A stretch of DNA of 21,373 nt from positions 1 through 21,373 of the forward strand of contig JAUWOJ010000014.1 in assembly GCA_030612175.1 (NCBI GenBank), written 5' to 3'. Numbering within the stretch: the stretch's first letter is position 1; each line of letters opens with the position of its first letter. Position numbers and translations under genes: made by a program. Shown piece after piece: positions 6,383-13,570 of the stretch. The notes under the pieces are model-generated. The model saw nothing but the letters and a program-made list of their open reading frames with translations, was not told the DNA's origin and made no database searches. This DNA comes from Candidatus Bipolaricaulota bacterium (GTDB taxonomy: Bacteria; Bipolaricaulota; Bipolaricaulia; UBA7950; UBA9294).

Positions 6383-7486
6383 ATGCAGATGAAGAAATGG
6401 TATGCGATTCAGACCTATGCTGGTTCTGAACTAAAGGTGAAAGACGATTTGAACGAGCGAGTTGAGAGTCGCAAACTGGAAAAGAGCTTCGAGAAATTCC
6501 ACGAAAACGACTTAGTGACCTTCTTTCTTGTTCCAATTGAGGAGGTTATTACCTCGCGTAGCCGGCGGGGAGGAAGTTTTGAGTACCGGATCCCTTACGA
6601 ATACGATCTAGTGGCTGAGCCAAACGAGCGAATTCAGCGAGGAAACGTAATCGCTCGAAAACCTCCACGGCATATGGAAAGTGATGCGCGAGTGAGTGCG
6701 GTAGAGACATTGCAGCGAGTAATCGTTGAAATGACCAATCACAACGAACAAGAGTACCTTGTTCCGGTAGACAAGCGGATCCGTCGAGATATCCGAGTAG
6801 GGGAGAAGATCAGGAACGGTGTTCCTTTGACATCAGATAAGGATGAAGCATTTGTCGTTGAAAACAAGGGCGCGATCGTTTTGCGGGATAAGGTGAGAAG
6901 AACGACTTTTGAGTATCCTGATGGGAAAGAGAAGACTAGGTTGATTCCCGAGAAATGCATAGTAAAACTGCGACAGGGGACAAGATTTAGCCAGGGTGAT
7001 CTGATTGAGAAAAAAGACCAAATCATCAGTCGAGCTTCTGGTTTATTCAAAGTCAAGGAGTATAAGGACAAGCGCATCGGTGGAATTCAGCGCATAGAGA
7101 AGCGTCGGCTTTTCCCAGGATACGTATTCACCCGTATGAATCTTGACGAGAAACAGATGATGGCGCTTATCAATGGGATCAGAGGGGCTGTGCGCTATGT
7201 TGGCTCGCGTTATCACCCAGTGCCAATTGAAGGCCCTGAAATGAAGTTAATCAAGCGAAAAGCAGGATTGTTAGAGACACCCGTAGCAGCTAACTCTGGT
7301 GAGCCAAAGATCGAAATTGATTTCAACGTCGGAGAGGTAGTGGAGATTGTAGAGGGGCCATTCTCTGATTTCACGGGTGAGCTTAAAGAGATAGATAAGA
7401 AAGCAGAGGAAGTAGTCGTAATGGTCAAGATCTTTGGGCGCGAGACACCCGTACGTCTTGGGCTTGAGGGGGTCGAAAAATTGTGA
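6383..7486 (+). CDS. nusG: Transcription factor NusG with a large domain insertion
   Basis: A 367-residue NusG, twice the usual ~180. It binds RNA polymerase through the NGN domain and links it to Rho or the ribosome through the KOW domain. The NGN domain starts at KKWYAIQTYAGSE (4-16), is interrupted after PIEEVITSR (51-59), and resumes at IEKRRLFPGYVF (238-249). The KOW domain is about 314-360 (VGEVVEIVEGPFSDFTG). The inserted ~175 residues are basic and include several G-xx-I-xx-G type turns (IQRGNVIARK, IRVGEKIRNG, FSQGDLIEKK), as in barrel-sandwich folds; Thermotoga NusG has an insertion of similar size at the same place. Two ATGs (6383, 6389) are possible and neither has a good ribosome site, so coupling to secE is likely. 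Confidence 0.95.
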   Translation: MQMKKWYAIQTYAGSELKVKDDLNERVESRKLEKSFEKFHENDLVTFFLVPIEEVITSRSRRGGSFEYRIPYEYDLVAEPNERIQRGNVIARKPPRHMESDARVSAVETLQRVIVEMTNHNEQEYLVPVDKRIRRDIRVGEKIRNGVPLTSDKDEAFVVENKGAIVLRDKVRRTTFEYPDGKEKTRLIPEKCIVKLRQGTRFSQGDLIEKKDQIISRASGLFKVKEYKDKRIGGIQRIEKRRLFPGYVFTRMNLDEKQMMALINGIRGAVRYVGSRYHPVPIEGPEMKLIKRKAGLLETPVAANSGEPKIEIDFNVGEVVEIVEGPFSDFTGELKEIDKKAEEVVVMVKIFGRETPVRLGLEGVEKL

Positions 7487-7507
7487 CCCATGGAATGAGG
7501 AGAGAGC

Positions 7508-7939
7508 ATGGCAAGAAACGCAATCGCAAAGATTAATCTTCAGATCCCGGCCGGACAAGCAACTCCAGCACCGCCAGTTGGTACAGCTCTGGGAGAGCAT
7601 AAGTTGAACATTATGGAGTTCTGTAAGAAATTTAACGAGGCGACCAAGGCCGAAACACCTGGGGTGATCATCCCTGTTCTGATCTCTGTTTACCTGGATC
7701 GTAGCTTCACCTTCATCCTCAAACAACCGCCAGCAGCAGAGTTGATCAAGATGGCCGCTGGCATAAAAACAGCATCGCCGATTCCTAACCGCCTGAAGGT
7801 AGGTAAGATTTCAACCGAGCAAGTAAGGCGGATTGCTGAGCGGAAACTTCCTGATCTGAACACGTACAAGCTTGATTCGGCGATAAAGATTATTGAAGGT
7901 ACGGCGAGGAACATGGGAATTGAGGTGGTCAACTCGTGA
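7508..7939 (+). CDS. rplK: Ribosomal protein uL11
   Basis: A 143-residue L11 of normal length, part of the GTPase-associated centre on 23S rRNA helices 43-44. The N-terminal domain (INLQIPAGQATPAPPVG, then IMEFCKKFNEAT) and the C-terminal RNA-binding domain (TPG to MGIEVV) are complete. Position 26 is threonine (PPVGT) where a proline is nearly invariant, in the face that contacts thiostrepton-type drugs. GAGGAG precedes the ATG. The stop codon overlaps the rplA start (GTGA, 7936-7939). Confidence 0.98.
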   Translation: MARNAIAKINLQIPAGQATPAPPVGTALGEHKLNIMEFCKKFNEATKAETPGVIIPVLISVYLDRSFTFILKQPPAAELIKMAAGIKTASPIPNRLKVGKISTEQVRRIAERKLPDLNTYKLDSAIKIIEGTARNMGIEVVNS

Positions 7940-8643
7940 CCCGCAGTAGACGTTACGAGGAAATCCGATTGACAACGAAGCCAGAACAGATGTACGCCAT
8001 TGATGATGCAATTGAAAAGCTGAAAGCGTCTGCTACTGCTGGGTTTGACGAAACTGCGGAAGCAGTATTCAAACTGGGAATCAAACCGAGCCAGGTAAGT
8101 GTACGCGGAACTTGCAGCCTTCCACATGGAACAGGAAAAACCCTTCGCATCCTTGTTTTTGCCAAAGGAGAAGGGCTGACCGAAGCGAAAGAGGCAGGAG
8201 CAGATTATGTGGGCGGTGAGGACTTGGCGGAAAAAATCCGGGACGGTTGGCTAGAGTTTGACAAGATTGTGGCAAGTCCTGAAATGATGTCTATTGTCGG
8301 TAAATTGGGAAAGATTCTCGGTCCGCGAGGACTGATGCCAAGCCCTAAGACAGGGACAGTTACCACAAGTGTAGGAGAAACAGTTGAAGAGCTAAAGAAG
8401 GGAATGGTTGAATTTCGTAATGACCGCCATGGTGTCGCTCATTGCATCTTTGGGAAGGTTTCGTTTGACGCAAGCGCTCTCAAGGAGAATCTTATTGCTC
8501 TTATGGAGAGTGTTGCCGAACAGAAGCCGGAAGAAGGGTTAAAGGATCGATACATGAAGAAAACGGTGATTGCTTCGACTATGGGGCCAGGGATTGTCAT
8601 TGATCCCGAAGAAATCGCGATGGTGACAGAGCGGATGGATTAG
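7936..8643 (+). CDS. rplA: Ribosomal protein uL1
   Basis: A 235-residue L1, the mobile stalk protein near the E site and, in many bacteria, the repressor of the rplK-rplA mRNA. Family motifs are visible: LPHGTGKT near 62, the conserved LGPRGLMPSPKTGTV around 126-140, and FRNDRHGVAH. The start is a GTG inside the rplK stop (GTGA), so translation is coupled. A sequence mimicking the 23S L1 site would be expected upstream of rplK but I could not identify one in the 21-base gap after nusG. Confidence 0.98.
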   Translation: MTRSRRYEEIRLTTKPEQMYAIDDAIEKLKASATAGFDETAEAVFKLGIKPSQVSVRGTCSLPHGTGKTLRILVFAKGEGLTEAKEAGADYVGGEDLAEKIRDGWLEFDKIVASPEMMSIVGKLGKILGPRGLMPSPKTGTVTTSVGETVEELKKGMVEFRNDRHGVAHCIFGKVSFDASALKENLIALMESVAEQKPEEGLKDRYMKKTVIASTMGPGIVIDPEEIAMVTERMD

Positions 8644-8653
8644 GAGCAACGAG

Positions 8654-9202
8654 ATGTCAACAGAAGCAAAAAGAGAAGAGGTTTCATATCTCAAAGACAG
8701 ATTCGAACAAGCCACTTCCTTTGTCCTTGCTGATTATCATGGACTAACAGCTAGTCAAATGGTGAAACTGCGTGAAAAATTCACCAAACAGGGACTTGAG
8801 TTTCGCGTTGTAAAGGATACGTTGGCTCGAATTGCAGCGAAAGAGGCTGGCCTCCCTGAATTGATAGATATGTTAATAGGGCCAATCGGTATAGCAATCG
8901 GCTACGATGACCCGGCCTTGGCATTCAAGCTGAGTGAGGAGTGTCGTAAGCTGTACACCCCACATTACATACCGAAGGGTGGCGTATTTGAAGGAGTTGT
9001 CATCCTCGAAGGAGAGGTCAGGCGTTACGCATCTATGCTTTCGCGCGAAGAGCTGTTGGCAAAACTAGCTATGCTTTGTGCAAGTCCAATGCGTGTCTTG
9101 GCTGTTGTGTTGAAGGACACAATCCGTGAACTGGCTACTGTCTTGAGCAGCGTCTGTAGCAAGCTAGAAGAAGAGCAGAATAAGGAGGAGCAAGATGGAT
9201 AA
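8654..9202 (+). CDS. rplJ: Ribosomal protein uL10
   Basis: A 182-residue L10, the base of the L7/L12 stalk. The N-terminal rRNA-binding domain (FVLADYHGLTASQMVKLR; EFRVVKDTLARIA) is typical. The C-terminal helix that binds L12 dimers runs to the acidic end. AGGAG precedes the ATG. Only ten bases separate it from rplA, leaving no room for the long L10 leader seen in E. coli, so autoregulation through a separate leader is unlikely here. It overlaps rplL by eight bases. Confidence 0.97.
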   Translation: MSTEAKREEVSYLKDRFEQATSFVLADYHGLTASQMVKLREKFTKQGLEFRVVKDTLARIAAKEAGLPELIDMLIGPIGIAIGYDDPALAFKLSEECRKLYTPHYIPKGGVFEGVVILEGEVRRYASMLSREELLAKLAMLCASPMRVLAVVLKDTIRELATVLSSVCSKLEEEQNKEEQDG

Positions 9203-9566
9203 AGAGGCGATCCTTCAAGAAATAGAGAACATGCCCGTGAAGGACTTAGCTGAGTTAGTAGAGATGATTGAAAAGCGGTTCAACGTCTCGGCGACGATGA
9301 TGGCGCCAGCTGCTGTTGCAGTGGCTGGCAACGGGAAAGAGGAAGCCCCCGCAGTCGAAACCTATAGCGTTGTGATCACTAGTCCTGGACAGAAGAAAAT
9401 CCAGGTTATCAAAGAATTGAAAGAGCTGACAGGAAAGGGACTAAAAGAGTGCAAGGAGCTTGTGGATAACCTCCCCGCGACTGTTAAAGAAGGAGTGGAG
9501 CCTGAAGAGGCAGCAAGCACCAAGGAGAAACTGGAGGCAGCAGGAGCAGAGGTCGAATTACGATAG
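9195..9566 (+). CDS. rplL: Ribosomal protein bL12 (L7/L12)
   Basis: A 123-residue L7/L12, the multicopy stalk protein that recruits translational GTPases such as EF-Tu and the EF-G homologue encoded in this window. The N-terminal dimerisation helices (residues 1-35), a short alanine-rich hinge (about 36-55) and the C-terminal factor-binding domain (QKKIQVIKELKELTGKGLKE) are all present. AAGGAGG lies inside the end of rplJ. The eight-base overlap couples it to L10. Confidence 0.97.
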   Translation: MDKEAILQEIENMPVKDLAELVEMIEKRFNVSATMMAPAAVAVAGNGKEEAPAVETYSVVITSPGQKKIQVIKELKELTGKGLKECKELVDNLPATVKEGVEPEEAASTKEKLEAAGAEVELR

Positions 9567-9598
9567 CTCTGAATGGTTGATATTCTTTACTATAGGTT

Positions 9599-9625
9599 GC
9601 CTTAGGGCAAATAGTGCCTTAAGGC
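9599..9625 (+). promoter_or_regulatory. Stem-loop between rplL and rpoB (attenuator or processing site)
   Basis: A ten-base-pair stem (9599-9608 with 9616-9625, one G-U pair) with a 7-base AAATAGT loop occupies the 81-base gap between rplL and rpoB. It is not followed by a T-run. In E. coli the same gap holds a partial terminator and an RNase III site that lower rpoB expression relative to the ribosomal genes; a similar role is inferred here from position and shape. Confidence 0.6.
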
Positions 9626-9647
9626 GATCATTATCTAGAGGGACAAG

Positions 9648-12600
9648 GTGAAACAACGAGAAAGGAAGTCGTACGGGCGAATCAAGGAGATCCTGCCTCC
9701 ACCCTATTTATTGCAGGATGAGAAGGAATCATTTGATGTATTCGTAAGAACAGGAATCAAAGAAGCCTTCTCTAGTATATCTCCTATCAAGGGGCATAGA
9801 AAAGATGGGCTTGCGTTGGAGCTAACCGATCCCTACCTGGGAGAGCCGCGCAACTCTGAATTCGAATGCAAGGACAAAGATCTTACCTACTCACGCCCGT
9901 TACGGGTAACTGCACGCCTGCTGCAAGATGGGAAGACTCGACAAAAAACGGAGCTATACATCGGAGATTTGCCAATGATGACGGCTCGTGGTACGTTCAT
10001 TATTAACGGATCTGCGAACGCGCTTGTGAACGAACTGTCGCGAGCACCTGGCGTGTATTTCAGCCAAGAAGACGAGAATCAATACAAAGGACACATCCTC
10101 CCAGAGCTGGGAGCTTGGCTTGAGGTAACCCTTGATACCCGACGGAAAGTACTTAAAGCAAATCTCGATCGTAAGGGGAAAGTTCTAGCGACTGTACTTC
10201 TGAAGGCACTGGGATTCAACACAGAGAAGATTCGCTCTTATTACAGTTTTCCACTCACCCCGGTAACTATTGAAGCCCTGGAGCCCTACATTGGCTATCG
10301 GGCTGCTCTCTCAGTTGGGGAAGGGAAGAACATGATCCTGGCGGCCGGAGAACAACTGCAAAAGGAGCATTTGGGCAAGCTCGAACAAGCTAAGCTTGAC
10401 TCGATCCGCCTTGTAAATCCCTATATCCAAAAAACATTGGAAGAAGATCCAATCACAACGCAAGAGGATGCATTACAGATAGTGTATCATCATTTGCGTC
10501 CATCCGATCACAGTTCACCGGCCCAGATGGCTGAGTATTTGGAGAACTTGTATTTCCACCCAACAGGATATCGCCTCTCGGAAGTGGGTCGATTCAAGGT
10601 TAATCGAAAGCTGGGAGTGAAGCTGAAGCAACCGGTACTTTACCTTGCTGACATTGTGCGAATGATCAAGCTTCTACTTGAGGTGCCAGGCAATTCAAGT
10701 CTTCTTGACGAAAAGGACCACCTAGCGAACAAACGCGTCAAGCTGCCAGGAGAGCTGGCGGAGAACGCATTACGGACGGGATTGGTAAGAATGGCGCGAA
10801 TCGCGCGCGATAAGCTATCCAAGTACGCATTAGATGAACAAGACACGATCCGTCGTCTTATCTCCACTCGCACTGTACAAGGAGCGATCAACCAGGTTTT
10901 CTACACCGGTCGTTTTTCTCAATTACTTGAACAGACCAATCCCCTAACTGAGCTAACACATAAACGACGCCTGAATGCCCTTGGGGGAGGCTTGAAAAAG
11001 CGACGGGCAAAGATTGAAGTGAGAGACGTACACTCGTCCCACTACGCGCGTATCTGTCCAATCGAAACTCCTGAAGGACAGAATATCGGGCTAATTACCT
11101 CTCTTGCTTGCTATGCGAGGGTAAACAAGTACGGGTTCCTAGTTTCCCCTTACAGACGTGTAGTAGACGGCGCGGTCACTGATGATATTGTGTACTTGAT
11201 GGCAGATGAAGAGGAAGACTACAAGATTACTCCCGCCACGACACCGGTAGGGGAAGACGGGAGAATAGTAGGAGAGCGCGTTGAGGTACGTACAGGACGT
11301 GAACAGGTCCGATTGGAGGAGCCTGCGAATGTTGATTTCATAGGAATTTCACCGAAGGCACTTGTTGGAGTTTCGGCAGCCTTGATTCCTTTTCTTGAGC
11401 ATGATGATTCGAACCGAGCACTAATGGGTGCAAACATGCAACGACAAGCAGTACCCCTCGTACAGGCTGAAGCTCCGTTGGTGGGGACAGGATTAGAAAG
11501 ACAAGCAGCTATGGACTCTGGGATGCTTCTCCTAGCGGAAGAAAGTGGGTCTGTTGTTGAAGTAGATGCTCGCCACATTACTGTAGAAACTGGACGCAGG
11601 AAAAAGCAATACCCTCTGATCAACTTTGAGCGGTCAAACCAGGATACAATCCTGCACCAACGAGCAGTTGTCGATAAGGGTGATAAGATCAAGAAGGGCG
11701 ACCTACTTGCTGATGGGCCATCAAGCGATCTTGGAGAGCTTGCGCTAGGAAAAAACCTCTTGGTTGGTTTTATGCCATATGAGGGTTACAACTATGAGGA
11801 TGCCATTGTAATCAGTGAGAGACTTGTGCGCGAGGATAGTCTCGACTCAATTCACATCCAAGAGTTTGAAGTCAAGGCAGAGGAGACGAAACTCGGCCCG
11901 GAAGAGATTACTGCCGATATTCCCAATATCTCAAAGGAAGACTTAAAGAATCTCTATGAGGATGGGATTGTTCGTGAGGGGACGATGGTAAGCACGGGGG
12001 ATATCTTGGTAGGCAAGATCACTCCGCGCGGTGAATCGGAGCCAACACCAGAAGAAAAGATTTTCCGCTCCATATTTGGGGAGAGAGCACGAAATGTGAA
12101 GAACACCTCGTTGCGCATGCCTCCTGTTGCTGGAAAAGCAAAAGTCATTAGGGTTAAGAAGTTCTCCCGTGAACAGGGAGACGAATTGGATGCCGGAGTG
12201 AACCAGCTAGTAAAGGTCCTTGTTGCTCAGCGTAAGAAAATCTCTGTCGGGGATAAGCTTGCGGGTCGCCACGGAAACAAGGGTGTAATTTCCTTAATCC
12301 GTCCAGTTGAAGAAATGCCGTTTCTCCCAGATGGAACACCAATTGATGTTATCTTGAATCCAATGGGGGTTCCCTCGCGTATGAACTTGGGACAGATATT
12401 CGAGGCAAACCTTGGATGGCTTGCTCATCTCATGGGCGAGCTTGTTGCCACACCGATTTTCGACGGAGCAACTGAAGAGAAGATCATGAGCAATCTCCAT
12501 GATGAAAGAGAGAAAGCCGGGCTGGGCGAAGGAGACAACTACGATGGCAAGGTTGTCTTGCGCGACGGTAGGACCGGCAAACCGTTTCCTCGGCCAATTA

Positions 12601-12977
12601 CGGTCGGATACATGTATGTGTTGAAACTTGAACACATTGCTGATGAGAAGCTTCATGCTCGCTCCACCGGTCCGTATGCGTTGATTACTCAACAACCTCT
12701 CGGAGGAAAGGCACAATTTGGCGGCCAACGGCTGGGTGAAATGGAGGTCTGGGCGCTCGAAGCATACGGTGCCTCTGCGCTTCTGCAAGAGATGCTCACA
12801 GTGAAATCAGATGACACGCGAGGGCGAATACAGCTTTACAAGGCGATCCTAAAGAGGGAAGAGTTCCCGAAACCAGGATTACCTGAGTCGTTCCGGGTAT
12901 TGTTGCGCGAGCTGCGCAGTCTTGGCCTTTACCCGCGAGTATTTGATCGTGACAATCACGAACTTGATATCAACTAG
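9648..12977 (+). CDS. rpoB: RNA polymerase beta subunit
   Basis: A 1109-residue beta subunit, compact like the Thermus form (about 1120) and lacking the large lineage inserts of E. coli. Conserved blocks run in order: GTFIINGSANALV, FSQLLEQTNPLTELTHKRR (fork and rifampicin cluster), RICPIETPEGQNIGL, GYNYEDAIVISERL, GDKLAGRHGNKGV and the C-terminal GKAQFGGQRLGEMEVWALE. Residue 443, aligned with E. coli S531, is asparagine and residue 428 (E. coli D516) is glutamate. The start is a GTG at 9648 after GAGGGAC. The protein is complete (ends GLYPRVFDRDNHELDIN). Unusually rpoC does not follow; a Nudix gene overlaps the end instead. Confidence 0.98.
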   Translation: MKQRERKSYGRIKEILPPPYLLQDEKESFDVFVRTGIKEAFSSISPIKGHRKDGLALELTDPYLGEPRNSEFECKDKDLTYSRPLRVTARLLQDGKTRQKTELYIGDLPMMTARGTFIINGSANALVNELSRAPGVYFSQEDENQYKGHILPELGAWLEVTLDTRRKVLKANLDRKGKVLATVLLKALGFNTEKIRSYYSFPLTPVTIEALEPYIGYRAALSVGEGKNMILAAGEQLQKEHLGKLEQAKLDSIRLVNPYIQKTLEEDPITTQEDALQIVYHHLRPSDHSSPAQMAEYLENLYFHPTGYRLSEVGRFKVNRKLGVKLKQPVLYLADIVRMIKLLLEVPGNSSLLDEKDHLANKRVKLPGELAENALRTGLVRMARIARDKLSKYALDEQDTIRRLISTRTVQGAINQVFYTGRFSQLLEQTNPLTELTHKRRLNALGGGLKKRRAKIEVRDVHSSHYARICPIETPEGQNIGLITSLACYARVNKYGFLVSPYRRVVDGAVTDDIVYLMADEEEDYKITPATTPVGEDGRIVGERVEVRTGREQVRLEEPANVDFIGISPKALVGVSAALIPFLEHDDSNRALMGANMQRQAVPLVQAEAPLVGTGLERQAAMDSGMLLLAEESGSVVEVDARHITVETGRRKKQYPLINFERSNQDTILHQRAVVDKGDKIKKGDLLADGPSSDLGELALGKNLLVGFMPYEGYNYEDAIVISERLVREDSLDSIHIQEFEVKAEETKLGPEEITADIPNISKEDLKNLYEDGIVREGTMVSTGDILVGKITPRGESEPTPEEKIFRSIFGERARNVKNTSLRMPPVAGKAKVIRVKKFSREQGDELDAGVNQLVKVLVAQRKKISVGDKLAGRHGNKGVISLIRPVEEMPFLPDGTPIDVILNPMGVPSRMNLGQIFEANLGWLAHLMGELVATPIFDGATEEKIMSNLHDEREKAGLGEGDNYDGKVVLRDGRTGKPFPRPITVGYMYVLKLEHIADEKLHARSTGPYALITQQPLGGKAQFGGQRLGEMEVWALEAYGASALLQEMLTVKSDDTRGRIQLYKAILKREEFPKPGLPESFRVLLRELRSLGLYPRVFDRDNHELDIN

Positions 12978-13419
12978 CGAAGAGAGTAGAGAACATTCGG
13001 CCGGATTTGTTATTTACCATGAAGGCAGGGACAGAAAGCGGAATTACTTATTGCTTCGCCATCGCGCCGGTAGACATTGGGGATTTCCGAAAGGCAGGGT
13101 TGAGAGTGGCGAGGATGAAACAGCGGCCGCACTACGTGAAACGTGCGAGGAAACGGGCATCAAACGCATTGAGCGCATCCCTGAATTCCGTGTAGTAAGT
13201 TGCTATCAGTTTCTCCGAAACAATAAGCCTACTCGCAAAGATGTTGTCTATTTCCTTGGACATGTTGAAAAGAAATGCAATCCCTATCTTTCTGTTGAAC
13301 ATACCGAAGGAAGGTGGTTGTCCTGCACGAATGCGTTACAACTTCTAACCTACTCTGATGCACGCGCAGTTCTGCGCAAGGCGGAGGAACTCATTACTAG
13401 CAACTATCATTCTCCATAG
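12949..13419 (+). CDS. Nudix hydrolase, Ap4A hydrolase-like
   Basis: About 156 residues. The Nudix box is complete, from G(RVESG)E to RETCEETGI, providing the metal-binding glutamates. WGFPKGRVE just before it and the C-terminal EGRWLSCTNALQLL then YSDARAVLRKAE resemble asymmetric diadenosine tetraphosphate hydrolases (NUDT2 type), which clear alarmone-like dinucleotides made by aminoacyl-tRNA synthetases. The start is uncertain: no ATG exists, and TTG 12922, GTG 12949 and TTG 12964 are in frame; I chose the GTG as a modest overlap (29 bases) with rpoB. No strong ribosome site is seen, so it is probably read by coupling with rpoB. Confidence 0.8.
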   Translation: MTITNLISTSEESREHSAGFVIYHEGRDRKRNYLLLRHRAGRHWGFPKGRVESGEDETAAALRETCEETGIKRIERIPEFRVVSCYQFLRNNKPTRKDVVYFLGHVEKKCNPYLSVEHTEGRWLSCTNALQLLTYSDARAVLRKAEELITSNYHSP

Positions 13420-13555
13420 CAAGCTTTGCGTCAAACCATATAGGGATCTCTGCTAAACGGATACACCGAAACACTGAGATAGTAGCTTTGCACCTTGTAG
13501 TAGCCGTAGGCGTGCTGATCTCAGGAGATCGCTCGCTATCGCCACCTAACTACAG

Positions 13556-13561
13556 TAGAAT
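13556..13561 (+). promoter_or_regulatory. -10 box nine bases before the priA start
   Basis: TAGAAT at 13556-13561 lies nine bases before the GTG at 13571. There is no clear -35 box. The spacing equals that at the uridine-kinase-like gene and fits a leaderless or nearly leaderless mRNA. The upstream gap 13420-13555 holds only a palindrome GATCTC-AG-GAGATC (13517-13530) without a T-run. Confidence 0.45.
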
Positions 13562-13570
13562 CTTCCCGAG

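Noticed and set aside
12922..13419. Longer Nudix frame starting at TTG 12922
   Set aside because: The 56-base overlap with rpoB and the lack of a ribosome site make it less likely than a later start; the Nudix domain itself begins near 13000.
13517..13530. Palindrome GATCTC-AG-GAGATC as a terminator of the rpoB operon
   Set aside because: The loop would be too small and no T-run follows; it may be an operator or chance.
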